Part shown: piece by piece, positions 1 to 9,177 of the stretch
Numbering within the stretch: position 1 is the stretch's first letter
How the letters are laid out: each line of letters starts with the position of its first letter
DNA from: Desulfomicrobium baculatum DSM 4028
GTDB taxonomy: Bacteria; Desulfobacterota; Desulfovibrionia; Desulfovibrionales; Desulfomicrobiaceae
Assembly (NCBI RefSeq): GCF_000023225.1
Contig: NC_013173.1
Coordinates: 1,242,501-1,306,500 of the forward strand
Reading direction: 5' to 3'
Length of the DNA: 64,000 bases
The notes under the pieces: model-generated
Seen by the model: only the letters and a program-made list of their open reading frames with translations
The model's database searches: none
Told to the model about the DNA's origin: nothing
Position numbers and translations under genes: made by a program

Positions 1-774
1 GCCGGCGTGCTTTGTGCCATGGTCTCGGAGGAAAATGCCGATTTTATCGGGATTCCCCGGCAGTATCCCGTCGGTGATTATATCCTGATTTTTGATCCTC
101 TTGACGGTTCGGCCAACATCGACGCCAACGTGAGCATCGGAACCATATTCAGCATTTATCGGCGCACGACCTTCGACCAGCAGGCCGTCAGCGTTGGCGA
201 ACTGCTTCAGAAGGGTTCGATGCAGGTTGCGGCGGGGTATATCATCTATGGTTCCTCCACGATGATGGTCTATACCGCCGGCAACGGTGTCCACGGCTTC
301 ACCCTTGACCCTAGCGTGGGTGAATTCCTCCTTTCGCATCCGGACATCAAAATACCGGAGCGTGGAAGAATCTACTCCGTCAATGAAGGGTATTTTTCGT
401 ATTGGGATGAGCCCACGAGAAATATCGTAAATTATTTCAAATCAAATGATAGCGCCACAGGCCGCCCATACAGTTCGCGTTATATCGGGTCCCTGGTTTC
501 CGATTTTCATAGGAATCTGATTTACGGCGGAATTTTCATGTACCCCGCCGACTCTCGTGATTTGCGCAAACCTTCGGGCAAGCTTCGTCTCATGTGTGAA
601 GCCGCCCCCATGGCCATGATCGCCGAGCAGGCGGGGGGGCTTGCGACGGATGGAAAGCAACGCATCCTGGACATTGAGCCGCAGGAATTGCATCAGCGCG
701 TGCCCTTGTTCATCGGATCGAAATCCGACGTCGAGGTTGTCCTCAAGTTCTATGCAGATGCCGCCAAAAGCTAG
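1..774 (+). CDS. fbp: Class 1 fructose-1,6-bisphosphatase, 5' end cut by the window
   Basis: Gluconeogenic enzyme that hydrolyses fructose 1,6-bisphosphate to fructose 6-phosphate in the cytoplasm. The frame is open from base 1, so the true start and roughly the first 80 residues of a usual protein of about 335 lie outside. Seen: the metal-binding motif [18 protein letters not shown], the substrate segment [12 protein letters not shown], then [12 protein letters not shown] and [19 protein letters not shown], all class 1 hallmarks. The GTG at base 7 is internal, not a start. The gene is followed 41 bases later by tsaD on the same strand. Confidence 0.95.
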   Translation, partial: AGVLCAMVSEENADFIGIPRQYPVGDYILIFDPLDGSANIDANVSIGTIFSIYRRTTFDQQAVSVGELLQKGSMQVAAGYIIYGSSTMMVYTAGNGVHGFTLDPSVGEFLLSHPDIKIPERGRIYSVNEGYFSYWDEPTRNIVNYFKSNDSATGRPYSSRYIGSLVSDFHRNLIYGGIFMYPADSRDLRKPSGKLRLMCEAAPMAMIAEQAGGLATDGKQRILDIEPQELHQRVPLFIGSKSDVEVVLKFYADAAKS

Positions 775-815
775 GAAATTCCTTTGCCTCCAGCATTTTT
801 CAAAGACGTGCGCAG

Positions 816-1886
816 ATGATTTGTCTTGGTATTGAAACGTCCTGTGACGAAACATCCGTAGCACTCTGGGACGACGGTCATCTCGTCACCGATCTTGTGC
901 ATACGCAGATACCTATGCATTCGGTTTTTGGCGGGGTCGTGCCGGAATTGGCATCGCGGGAACACCTGCGCCTGCTGGACGGACTTGTCTCATCCGTGCT
1001 GCAGAGCGCAGAGCGGCCTGCGGGGCAGGGGATCGACCTGATCGCCGTCACGCGCGGGCCAGGCCTGCTGGGCGCGCTTTTGGTGGGTATCTCCTATGCC
1101 AAGTCACTGTCCTTGTCGCTGGGGGTTCCCGTCATCGGGGTCAATCACCTCTATGCGCATCTGCTGGCCTGCGATTTTACCGAGCCTATCGAGTACCCGG
1201 CGCTTGGCGTCCTTGTTTCCGGAGGACACACGCATATCTACGAAATGCCCGCGCCCTGCGAGTTCAACCTGCTCGGAAAAACGCTTGATGACGCTGCGGG
1301 CGAAGCGTTCGACAAGATTGCAAAACTTTTGAATCTTCCCTATCCTGGTGGTAAGTATATAGACATTCTGGCCCGGCTCGGAACGGCAGATCCGCGTCTT
1401 TTTTCGAAGCCTTACCTGCAAAACGATAATTGCGATTTCAGCTTCAGCGGACTCAAGACCGCTGTTGCCCAATATGTGCACAAAAAATCTTTTGCCGCCA
1501 TTGACTACGCCGCCTTCGACGTGGAATTGATTCCACAGGAAATAAAGGATCTTTGCGCCACGGTGAATGAGACGATTGTCGAGACCTTGCTCGAAAAGAC
1601 CAGGCGGGCCGTGGCGCGCTGCCATGACGTCAAGACATTGTGCCTGGCCGGCGGGGTAGCCGCCAACAGCCATCTTCGGCATAAATTCTCCGCATTTGCC
1701 CATGCCAGGGGATTCAAATTTTTAGCTCCCGCGCAAAACTATTGTGGTGATAATGCGGCTATGATAGCGTACGCAGGAGTTCAGTGGGCAAAAAAGGGTC
1801 TCATGAGTTCCATGGATTTTGAGGCTGTCCCACGGGGAAAGATTGTTCCCAATGATTTTATTGTAAACCCTTTCTTCAAGGAGTGA
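816..1886 (+). CDS. tsaD: tRNA N6-adenosine threonylcarbamoyltransferase TsaD
   Basis: Universal protein that transfers the threonylcarbamoyl group to A37 of ANN-decoding tRNAs. It has 356 residues, a normal length. It begins MICLGIETSCDETSVALWDD, the ASKHA-fold start of the family. The metal-binding HxxxH is in NHLYAHLL near residue 110, followed by SGGHTHIYE, a GEAFDKIAKLL segment, and CLAGGVAANSHLR near residue 270. The ATG at 816 begins the conserved N-terminus directly, so no other start is needed. Its last codons carry the ribosome binding site of trxA. Confidence 0.97.
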   Translation: MICLGIETSCDETSVALWDDGHLVTDLVHTQIPMHSVFGGVVPELASREHLRLLDGLVSSVLQSAERPAGQGIDLIAVTRGPGLLGALLVGISYAKSLSLSLGVPVIGVNHLYAHLLACDFTEPIEYPALGVLVSGGHTHIYEMPAPCEFNLLGKTLDDAAGEAFDKIAKLLNLPYPGGKYIDILARLGTADPRLFSKPYLQNDNCDFSFSGLKTAVAQYVHKKSFAAIDYAAFDVELIPQEIKDLCATVNETIVETLLEKTRRAVARCHDVKTLCLAGGVAANSHLRHKFSAFAHARGFKFLAPAQNYCGDNAAMIAYAGVQWAKKGLMSSMDFEAVPRGKIVPNDFIVNPFFKE

Positions 1887-1889
1887 ATA

Positions 1890-2210
1890 ATGGCTGCACA
1901 AGTGAACGATGCCGGATTTGAAGCGGAAGTTTTGAAAGGTGATCTTCCTGTATTGGTGGATTTTTGGGCACCGTGGTGCGGACCGTGCAGGGCTATCGCT
2001 CCTGTAATTGAAGAATTGACTCAGGAATTCGAGGGCAAGGTCAAAATCGTAAAGATGAATGTTGACGAAAACCCCGGCACTCCGAGCAAATATGGCATCC
2101 GCGCCATTCCCACCTTGATTCTCTTCAAGAATGGCGAAGTTGTTGAGCAGGTCACCGGAGCTGTCTCCAAGGCCAGTCTGAAGCAGATGCTTAGTGACAA
2201 GGTTCTGTAA
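1890..2210 (+). CDS. trxA: Thioredoxin
   Basis: Small cytoplasmic dithiol reductase that supplies electrons to reductases and peroxiredoxins. It has 106 residues, with active site [10 protein letters not shown] near residues 29-38 and the conserved cis-proline in [14 protein letters not shown]. It starts three bases after the tsaD stop, with AAGGAG overlapping the end of tsaD, so the two are probably translationally coupled. A hairpin terminator follows. The peroxiredoxin at 7708-8307 is a possible partner, but this is only inference. Confidence 0.96.
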   Translation: MAAQVNDAGFEAEVLKGDLPVLVDFWAPWCGPCRAIAPVIEELTQEFEGKVKIVKMNVDENPGTPSKYGIRAIPTLILFKNGEVVEQVTGAVSKASLKQMLSDKVL

Positions 2211-2239
2211 TTGTTGTTGATCCTTGAGCTTATTTGATG

Positions 2240-2280
2240 AGGGTGGCTGCGAAAGCGTAGTGGTCACCCTTACTTTTTTA
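2240..2280 (+). terminator. Rho-independent terminator after trxA
   Basis: AGGGTG at 2240-2245 pairs with CACCCT at 2265-2270 around an 19-base interior that can itself partly pair. A T-rich run follows (2275-2279). It separates the tsaD-trxA pair from bamD. Confidence 0.7.
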
Positions 2281-2370
2281 TGTTGAGTTTGGCGTATTTT
2301 GCAAGCGACAGGCAAAATGCTTTTTAAGCTCTTCCCATCACCTCCATTTACCGCGAGCCAGGTAATTGTA

Positions 2371-3084
2371 ATGCGCAACTATTTGATTCTTTTTTCTTTT
2401 GTTCTGCTTTTAAACGGGTGCGGAGCCATTGATTACTATTTTTTGACTCCGCCTGACGACACTGCCCAGGAGCTTTTTGAAAACGCGCGCGGATTCATGC
2501 AAGATAAGGAATATGCGGAAGCCGCCGATTCCCTGACCAAACTCAATGACCGTTATCCGTTCAGTCCATATGCAACGGAAGCAAGACTTATGCTTGCCGA
2601 TGCGTATGCCCTTGATTCGAAGTATCTGGAGGCCGTTGATGCGTATGAAGAATTTCTGAATATGCATCCGCGTCATGAATCCATTGATTACGTCCTCTTT
2701 CAGATTGGTGTGAATAAATATAACTCACATCGGTCAATTGATTTGCCGCATACTCAGCTTGGTGAAGCGGTTGAATCTTTCAGAAGGCTTGTCAGCGGAT
2801 ATCCGAAGAGCATTTATCGGGAGCAGGCTCTCGATTATATCGTTAAATGCAGAAAGTTGATGGCGGAACATGAAATGTTTGTTGCCGACTTTTATTTCAA
2901 GTCTGGGTCATACAACGCTGCTTGGACACGATATGTTTATATAATTGATAATTTTCCTGAATTGGAAGAAATTGTGCAAATGGCCAAGTCAAAGTCCAAG
3001 GTCGCATATTATTACGCGCAAGAGAAAGACAACGATACCGTACGGCACCCGAGCAAGCTAAAGCAATATTTAGACTGGCTTTGA
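2371..3084 (+). CDS. bamD: Outer membrane assembly lipoprotein BamD
   Basis: Periplasmic lipoprotein of the BAM complex that inserts beta-barrel proteins into the outer membrane. The chosen ATG gives a lipoprotein signal MRNYLILFSFVLLLNGC with the lipidated cysteine at residue 17. An upstream in-frame start at 2299 would bury this signal and is rejected. The mature part is a series of TPR-like helices: ALFENARGFMQDKEYAEAAD-type repeats, then YPFSPYATEARLMLADAYAL and YPKSIYREQALDYIVKCR. Length 237 residues fits the family. A strong terminator follows directly. Confidence 0.9.
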   Translation: MRNYLILFSFVLLLNGCGAIDYYFLTPPDDTAQELFENARGFMQDKEYAEAADSLTKLNDRYPFSPYATEARLMLADAYALDSKYLEAVDAYEEFLNMHPRHESIDYVLFQIGVNKYNSHRSIDLPHTQLGEAVESFRRLVSGYPKSIYREQALDYIVKCRKLMAEHEMFVADFYFKSGSYNAAWTRYVYIIDNFPELEEIVQMAKSKSKVAYYYAQEKDNDTVRHPSKLKQYLDWL

Positions 3085-3114
3085 TACGGATCTGGTCTTT
3101 ATTTGGGATTATTG

Positions 3115-3141
3115 GGGGCGTCTGTGACGCCCCTTTTTTTT
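3115..3141 (+). terminator. Strong Rho-independent terminator after bamD
   Basis: Perfect 8-bp stem GGGGCGTC (3115-3122) and GACGCCCC (3126-3133) with a TGT loop, followed by eight T residues. Confidence 0.95.
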
Positions 3142-3231
3142 ACATCAGCCGAAAAACATCCATTACGCCCGTCTCTACGCACAGATACGTTCTGTGAGTT
3201 TTCTCCTGTCTGAAAACGATTCTTCCTTTCT

Positions 3232-4047
3232 TTAAAAATACAACTCGGGTTCGCGGCGTTCTGCGAATTTTTCATGCAGGGTGCGCCCCAGTTCCAGAAT
3301 TTTGGGGTGTGTCATAAGCCTCGCGCCTGCCTGGCAGACTCGGATGCAGGCGCAGCAGCGCAGACATCGCATTTTGTCGGTTTCCACGGAATCGTTGACC
3401 AATTTGATGGCGCCGGAGGGACAGGATCTGACGCAATCTCCGCACAGAACGCATTTGTCAGCTTCGGTCTCAGGGGAGATCAAAGCTGGCTGGACTCCGT
3501 CGCGGTACGGAATATTTCCCGGCACAGCCAGCTTCTCGGCCTTGTCGGCACAATTCTGGATGTGGAGCATTTTTTCCCTCACGCTTTTCCCAAAGTTTTG
3601 CGCCTCTTCCAAGTCTAGGCTGTCCGGCCGCCCCTCGGCTACGGGCAGATCTGGAGAGGAAAAGGAATGTTCCCCCACGAAGGCCGCTGCCGCGACAGGT
3701 ACAAAGCCGAGTTCCACTGCCATATTGTGAAGTTCAAGCAGGGCATCATCATAGGCCCTGTTGCCGTAGACAACGACAAGCACGACCCCGCGACCCCGCC
3801 CTGCCACTGAAGAGCGAAGCCTTTCCGCCGCCAAGGCGGGGATGCGTCCGGCATGGACAGGCATGCCGATGATCGCCACTTCAGTCCCTTCCTGTTGATT
3901 GCTCGCGGATTCCTGAGCGGAAGCAGAATATGTCAAGTCCAGTTCAGACCAGGATTTTGGCGAGAGGCCCAGGGTAATGGATTCAATGATTTTCCTGGTC
4001 GTGCCCGTGGGGGAAAATACTACGCGCTGCGCATGATAGCTGTGCAT
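3232..4047 (-). CDS. EFR1-type flavodoxin/4Fe-4S ferredoxin protein
   Basis: Two-part electron-transfer protein of 271 residues. The N-terminal flavodoxin-like domain has a phosphate-binding loop in RVVFSPTGTTRKI (about residues 6-18). The C-terminal domain has two 4Fe-4S clusters, CVLCGDCVRSCPSGAI and CLRCCACIRVCQAGAR. Start chosen at 4047 because AGGAG sits eight bases upstream; longer in-frame starts add sequence that resembles nothing. The family is common in anaerobes, with unknown partners. It stands alone, divergent from the chemoreceptor at 4289. Confidence 0.85.
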   Translation of the reverse strand: MHSYHAQRVVFSPTGTTRKIIESITLGLSPKSWSELDLTYSASAQESASNQQEGTEVAIIGMPVHAGRIPALAAERLRSSVAGRGRGVVLVVVYGNRAYDDALLELHNMAVELGFVPVAAAAFVGEHSFSSPDLPVAEGRPDSLDLEEAQNFGKSVREKMLHIQNCADKAEKLAVPGNIPYRDGVQPALISPETEADKCVLCGDCVRSCPSGAIKLVNDSVETDKMRCLRCCACIRVCQAGARLMTHPKILELGRTLHEKFAERREPELYF

Positions 4048-4288
4048 GCTTTGTTGCTCCTGTTGATAATGAAAAAAATCTTGCGTGTGGATCCGCTGAG
4101 TCCATTTTAGCGAAGAGTTCTTCATTTTTTGAATCATTGTTGTGGTGGAGCGAGAAAGATCGTCACACATCTGTCACACCCCTGTCATCCGATTTTGACA
4201 TTTTGAACGCACAAGGCGTCAAAGACGTTGTTCGGAAATTTTCAAAATTCTCCACTCCACTTATCTTCTTATTCAAGGTGTCGATCTT

Positions 4289-6334
4289 ATGGAAATAAAT
4301 ATTGGATTTCAGGTCAAGCTTGCTGTCGTCACCATCGCCATAGTTCTTGTTACAGTTTTGTGTCTATCCATATCGCAGATATACATGACCAGAAACGATG
4401 TGTTGCGTCAGGGGCGTGATGGGCTTTCGAGCATCTCTTCCACTCTGGCGGAATCAGTTGCCTTGCAGCATAGTCTCATGCAAAATAAAATCAATATAGA
4501 TCGGGATATTATGAAAACCCAGTTTGAACTGGGCGGTTTTCCTATTCCTGAAGTGCTCATGGATGCAGAATTCGATCTTGTGGATCAGGATGGCGGAGAG
4601 TCACAAAAAACAATTATTCCGGCCATCAAGCACGGCTCGGTCTATCTGCATGAGGATGATGCCGTGATGCGAAAGGTAGCCCAGCTTACTGGAGGAGTGG
4701 CTTCGGTGCTGCAAGTCCACGAAGGCAAGTTGGTGCGCATTTCCACGTCCCTCGAATCACCTGTGCCGTTCTGGGGGAAAGGTTCCTTCATTGGCGAGGG
4801 TTCCCGGGTTCAAGCCGCGATCACTTCCGGGCAGAGCTGGGAAGGGCTGGTCTGGCTGGGCGGCGCGTGGCGCATGGCGGCATACGTGCCCTTCACCGAC
4901 CTCAATGAGGGCAGGGTCATCGGGGCGTTGGAAATAACGCATGCTTTAATCAGCGACGCCTTTGCCGACTTTGTGCGCAATGTCCGTGTCGGCGGACACG
5001 GCGGGACGCTGGCCTTTGACGCGCTTGGGCGTGACATCATTTCCTTGCCCGGTGAGGGCGGTATATCGAAGGGCGTTCGCGAGGCCGGGGCCAAGAACGG
5101 CCATGCCGCTTTTGTCATGAAGGACGGGCGGCATCTGGAAGTTGCCCTGCAAACCTTCGAGCCCTGGAATCTGACTTTCGCGACCTGGGTCGCCACCGAG
5201 GATCTTATGGCCGGGGTCAATGCGCGGCTGATAAAAAATTCTCTGGTCAGCCTGATTCTGCCTCTGGCTTTGTCCGTGATCCTGATCTGGATCGCAGGTC
5301 GCGTCCTGTTATCCCCGGTGCGGCGCATGGCCGAACTGGCCGACGAGGTGGCGAAAGGCAACTATACGGCGACCATTACCTACCCGGCCCGGGATGAGAT
5401 CGGGCAGCTCGCCGTTTCCCTGAATTCCATGGTCGCCAGGAGCAGGGAGATGCTTGCGGAGATCGTCGCGGCCACGGGTTCGCTGTCCGGCGCATCTTCT
5501 GAGCTTGGCACCATATCGCACGGACTGACTGACAATTCCGCCGGGACTGCGCGCCGGGCCGAGGCCGTGCACTGCTCGGCCAGGTCCGTGAGCGAGAATA
5601 TGCACTCCGTGTCCGCCGCCATGGAACAGGCCACGGTCAACGTCGGCAGTGTTGCCGCATTCAGCGCTGAACTGGCGACGACCATTCATGGCGTGGCCCA
5701 GAGCGCCGAGTTGGCCAAACGCACGACCTCGGATGCCGTGATCAAGGCCGGGGAGACCACCCGCCACATGGACCAGCTGGGTCAGGCCGCCAAAGAGATA
5801 GGCTCCGTGACGGCAACCATTGCGGCCATCTCGTCCCAGACCAATCTCCTGGCCCTCAATGCCACCATTGAGGCTGCCAGGGCCGGGGCCGCAGGACGGG
5901 GCTTTGCCGTTGTCGCCGGAGAAATCAAGGAGCTTTCCCAGCAGACTGCGGCCGCCACGGAAAACATCCGCCGAACGGTTGCGGCCATCCAGAAGGTGAC
6001 CACCGTCACCGCAAGTGAGATTGCCGAGATCATTTACGTCATTGAGGAGATGAACGAAATCGTCATCTCCATATCCGAAGCCATGGAGGAGCAGGCAGTC
6101 ATGACCAGGGACATCTCCGAAAACGTGAATCAGGCTGCCCAGGGCATCGCCGAAATCAGTGCCAGCGTAGCGTCGAGTTCCGTCATGACCCGCGAGATCA
6201 GCGATGAGATCGAGGGGGTGCTGGACTCCTCAAACACCATGCAGGACGAAAGCAGGATGGTTTTGAACCGCGCCGGCGGGCTGGCCGAACTGTCAGCTCA
6301 CCTGCAGGAGCTGGTCGGGCGATTCCGGTTTTGA
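4289..6334 (+). CDS. Methyl-accepting chemotaxis protein with periplasmic sensor
   Basis: Transmembrane chemoreceptor, 681 residues. TM1 is about residues 10-28. A periplasmic region of about 285 residues, probably Cache-type, follows ([20 protein letters not shown]). TM2 is about 315-338, then HAMP ([19 protein letters not shown]) and a cytoplasmic signalling coiled coil. The kinase-contact tip is [18 protein letters not shown] near residue 519. Start ATG has AAGGTG eight bases upstream. Its ligand cannot be read from the sequence. The stop codon TGA ends exactly one base before the convergent stop of the sugar dehydrogenase. Confidence 0.95.
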   Translation: MEINIGFQVKLAVVTIAIVLVTVLCLSISQIYMTRNDVLRQGRDGLSSISSTLAESVALQHSLMQNKINIDRDIMKTQFELGGFPIPEVLMDAEFDLVDQDGGESQKTIIPAIKHGSVYLHEDDAVMRKVAQLTGGVASVLQVHEGKLVRISTSLESPVPFWGKGSFIGEGSRVQAAITSGQSWEGLVWLGGAWRMAAYVPFTDLNEGRVIGALEITHALISDAFADFVRNVRVGGHGGTLAFDALGRDIISLPGEGGISKGVREAGAKNGHAAFVMKDGRHLEVALQTFEPWNLTFATWVATEDLMAGVNARLIKNSLVSLILPLALSVILIWIAGRVLLSPVRRMAELADEVAKGNYTATITYPARDEIGQLAVSLNSMVARSREMLAEIVAATGSLSGASSELGTISHGLTDNSAGTARRAEAVHCSARSVSENMHSVSAAMEQATVNVGSVAAFSAELATTIHGVAQSAELAKRTTSDAVIKAGETTRHMDQLGQAAKEIGSVTATIAAISSQTNLLALNATIEAARAGAAGRGFAVVAGEIKELSQQTAAATENIRRTVAAIQKVTTVTASEIAEIIYVIEEMNEIVISISEAMEEQAVMTRDISENVNQAAQGIAEISASVASSSVMTREISDEIEGVLDSSNTMQDESRMVLNRAGGLAELSAHLQELVGRFRF

Positions 6335-7483
6335 TCACTGCGCAGGTTCCAGACGCAGCAACTGGCCGGGATCGTGGTCTGTGAGCAGCCACAGGTTGCC
6401 GTCCGGTCCGGTGCGCACGTCACGGATGCGCAGTCTCAAGTCCGTAAGCAGGCGTTCTTCCTCGATCACGACTTCTCCGGCCAGTTTCAAGCGTGCGAGA
6501 TGGCGATGGGAAAGGGCTCCGACGAAAAGATCACCCTTCCAAGCGGGAAAGGCATCACCCGTGTAAAAGGTCATGCCCGAGGGTGCGATGGAGGGCGTCC
6601 AGTGATGCAGTGGGTCTGCCATGCCGGGCTTGTGCTTCAGTCCGTCTCCGATGGTGAAGCCGGTGTAATCGATGCCCAAGGTCACTACGGGCCAGCCGTA
6701 ATTGACGCCGGGACGGATGATGTTGATCTCGTCCCCGCCCCTGGGGCCGTGCTCGTGCGTCCAGATTTCTCCGGTTTGCGGATGCACGGCCATGCCTTGG
6801 GGATTTCGGTGCCCATAGCTGTAGATTTCCGTCCAGGCATTCTCTTGACCGACAAAGGGATTGTCCTCGGGAATGCGTCCATCCTCATGGATACGAAGAA
6901 TTTTTCCGGCATGATCGTCGAGCTTCTGTGCCCGTTGCATCTGGCCGCGGTCGCCGACGCTGATGTAGAGATGCCCCTGGCGATCAAGGCTCAGTCTGGA
7001 ACCGAAATGGATCCGCCCCGCCGAGGCCGGTTCCGCCCGAAAGAGCACGGTCACGTCTTTGAGCGTGTCATCCTCAAATCGTGCCCGGGCCACATGCGTG
7101 GTCACCTCGTTGCCGAGGCTTGCCGAGTAACTGAAGAACAGAATGCGGTTCTGCGCGAATTCCGGGTGGGGCAGAAGATCGAGCAAGCCGCCTTGCCCGC
7201 GGGCCCGGATTTGCGGCAGGCCGCTGACCGGCGCATCCAGCAAGGCCCCGTCGCGGATGATGCGCAGTCGTCCCGGGCGCTCGCTGACCAGGATGTCACC
7301 GTCCGGAAGAAAGGCCACGGACCAGGGATGTTCCAGGCCCGCGGCAACGGCCGTGACGCGAAAACGGTGATGCCTGGAGGAAAATTCCTCCGCTCCCGCC
7401 ACATTGGCGGGCAGGATGAGCAGGACGCCGAGAAAGACTGCCACAAGCAAAGATTCGCCTTGACTGAAGATGCTTCTTCTCAT
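6335..7483 (-). CDS. PQQ-dependent aldose sugar dehydrogenase family protein (YliI-like)
   Basis: Periplasmic beta-propeller enzyme of the soluble glucose/aldose dehydrogenase family, 382 residues. A signal peptide covers residues 1-31 (hydrophobic LLVAVFLGVLLILPANVAGA). Family motifs seen: LEHPWSVAFLPDGDILVSER near the N-terminus, GRIHFGSRLSLDRQGHLYIS, YGHRNPQGMAVHPQTGEIW, and EHGPRGGDEINII with a likely catalytic or cofactor-site histidine and acid. No PQQ biosynthesis genes are in the window, so cofactor supply is unproven. The gene is convergent with the chemoreceptor with no spacer. Confidence 0.9.
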   Translation of the reverse strand: MRRSIFSQGESLLVAVFLGVLLILPANVAGAEEFSSRHHRFRVTAVAAGLEHPWSVAFLPDGDILVSERPGRLRIIRDGALLDAPVSGLPQIRARGQGGLLDLLPHPEFAQNRILFFSYSASLGNEVTTHVARARFEDDTLKDVTVLFRAEPASAGRIHFGSRLSLDRQGHLYISVGDRGQMQRAQKLDDHAGKILRIHEDGRIPEDNPFVGQENAWTEIYSYGHRNPQGMAVHPQTGEIWTHEHGPRGGDEINIIRPGVNYGWPVVTLGIDYTGFTIGDGLKHKPGMADPLHHWTPSIAPSGMTFYTGDAFPAWKGDLFVGALSHRHLARLKLAGEVVIEEERLLTDLRLRIRDVRTGPDGNLWLLTDHDPGQLLRLEPAQ

Positions 7484-7650
7484 GAAATCTCCCTTTGTCC
7501 ACGCACGGGCGTTGGCGGCTGCGAAATCTCGCAGTGCGTTTTTTCCGTTTTTTTAAAAGGATGATCGGTATAAAACGTCCCTTCCCCGTCGTTGCGGGAA
7601 CGATGGGCCGGATTCAGTGTACGACAGTAACAGGAATTTTTTACGCACGC

Positions 7651-7689
7651 AAAAAGGGCCGTCCGGAAAGTTTCCGGACGGCCCTTTTT
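7651..7689. terminator. Bidirectional terminator beside the peroxiredoxin gene
   Basis: Near-perfect symmetric hairpin: AAAAAGGGCCGTCCGGAAA, one G, then TTTCCGGACGGCCCTTTTT. It has A and T runs on both sides, so it can stop transcription in both directions. It lies just after the peroxiredoxin stop on the minus strand. Confidence 0.95.
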
Positions 7690-7707
7690 GGTCAGCATGC
7701 CGAAAGT

Positions 7708-8307
7708 TTAGAGTTTTTCGGCATTCTTGGACAGAAAATCAGCCACTCCGTGCGCATCGGGTTTCATGCCCGTGTCGCCTTTCTGCCATCCGGCCGGGCA
7801 GACTTCGCCGTGCTTCTCCGTGAACTGCAGGGCGTCGACCAGTCGCAGCATTTCGTCCACGTTGCGCCCAAGAGGAAGATTGTTGACTACCTGGTGCTGG
7901 ACAACGCCGTCGCGGTCGATGAGGAAGGACGCGCGCAGGGCCACGCCGGCTTCCGGGTGTTCGATGCCGTAGGCCTTGGCGATTTCGTGCTTGACGTCGG
8001 CAACCATGCTGAAGCCCACCGGGCCGATCCCTCCCTGGTCGACAGGGGTGGAGCGCCAGGCGAAATGGGTGAACTGGGAGTCGATGGACACGCCGACCAC
8101 TTCCACGCCGCGATCGCGGAATTCCTGCAGGCGGCGGTCATGGGCGATGATTTCTGTCGGGCAGACAAAGGTAAAGTCCAGAGGCCAGAAAAAAAGGACC
8201 ACATATTTGCCGCGCAGGGAAGAGAGGGTGAAGTCTTCGATGCAGCCGCCGGGGTTGACGGCGGGGGCTGTGAAATCAGGTGCCTGTTTGGTGACGAGTA
8301 CGCTCAT
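7708..8307 (-). CDS. 2-Cys peroxiredoxin (AhpC/Prx1 type)
   Basis: Thiol peroxidase that reduces hydrogen peroxide and organic peroxides, 199 residues. The peroxidatic cysteine is in DFTFVCPTEI near residue 50; the resolving cysteine is in GEVCPAGW near residue 170, typical of the Prx1/AhpC class. The C-terminal YF segment of sensitive eukaryotic forms is not present. It is transcribed alone, divergent from the HAD phosphatase. Reductant could be thioredoxin (trxA at 1890-2210), since no AhpF is nearby. Confidence 0.95.
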   Translation of the reverse strand: MSVLVTKQAPDFTAPAVNPGGCIEDFTLSSLRGKYVVLFFWPLDFTFVCPTEIIAHDRRLQEFRDRGVEVVGVSIDSQFTHFAWRSTPVDQGGIGPVGFSMVADVKHEIAKAYGIEHPEAGVALRASFLIDRDGVVQHQVVNNLPLGRNVDEMLRLVDALQFTEKHGEVCPAGWQKGDTGMKPDAHGVADFLSKNAEKL

Positions 8308-8514
8308 TGTATGCTCCTTTTGATTATTTTTGGTTATGATTATGCGCTCTTGATGAAATCAGTAATTATTCCTATTTGCTTGAAGCGTCAAGATAATTTA
8401 ACTTGTCTCATTAAATTTTCCGAACCACCGTGCAGTGCCGTGCCGCAAGGTGCTGCAAGTGGGTACAGACAGGGTCAAGCCCCGCATGGCCGCAACTACT
8501 AAAAAGGATTACAT

Positions 8515-9168
8515 ATGAAATACAAGGCAGTGGTTTTTGACATGGACGGAACTCTGCTCGACACCCTGGCCGACCTTGGCGACGCCATGAACCGTGTGCT
8601 TGAGCAGCACGGATTCGCGCCCCATCCCATAAACGCCTACCGCCAGTTCGTAGGCAGCGGGGCGGGACAACTTGTGGCCCGCGCCCTGCCTGCGCATGAA
8701 CAGCATGAGGATTTGAAAAAACGGTGCCTGCAGGCCTTTTTGCGGGAATACGAGGCCGGATGGCGGATCAAGACCTGTCTGTATGAAGGCGTGCCAGAAC
8801 TGCTTGACGCTCTTGCGGCCAGAAACATCCCCATGGCCGTGCTGACCAACAAGCCGCAGGACTTTGCCGAGCTGTGCATGCGGGAATTCCTGTCGCGCTG
8901 GGATTTCGCCCTGACCGTGGGGCAGATGCCGGGCGTGCCGGTCAAGCCCGACCCGGCCGGGCCACGGCAGGTCATTCGCCATCTGGGCGTGCAGCCGGAT
9001 GAGATCCTCTATCTTGGCGACACGGACGTGGACATGTTCACGGCCGTCAATGCCGGGATGCATCCCGTGGGAGTGCTGTGGGGGTTTCGACCGGAGCAGG
9101 AACTGCTTGAGTCCGGCGCGGCGGCGACGCTGGCCCACCCCATGGAACTGTTGCGCTTTCTGGATTGA
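8515..9168 (+). CDS. gph: HAD-family phosphatase, phosphoglycolate phosphatase-like
   Basis: Haloacid dehalogenase hydrolase, 217 residues. Motif I is FDMDGTLLDT (nucleophile Asp9, acid Asp11); motif II is AVLTNKP; motif III lysine is in VKPDP; motif IV is YLGDTDVDM. The cap domain between motifs I and II is of the helical type found in phosphoglycolate phosphatase. The GPRQVIRHLGVQPDEILYLG spacing fits Gph, but substrate range in this family is broad, so the symbol is tentative. RBS AAAGGA is 6-7 bases before ATG. Confidence 0.8.
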   Translation: MKYKAVVFDMDGTLLDTLADLGDAMNRVLEQHGFAPHPINAYRQFVGSGAGQLVARALPAHEQHEDLKKRCLQAFLREYEAGWRIKTCLYEGVPELLDALAARNIPMAVLTNKPQDFAELCMREFLSRWDFALTVGQMPGVPVKPDPAGPRQVIRHLGVQPDEILYLGDTDVDMFTAVNAGMHPVGVLWGFRPEQELLESGAAATLAHPMELLRFLD

Positions 9169-9177
9169 GAGCGGGGC

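Noticed and set aside
6374-7564. 396-codon plus-strand frame over the sugar dehydrogenase
   Set aside because: No motif or RBS; the dehydrogenase with signal peptide on the minus strand is well supported.
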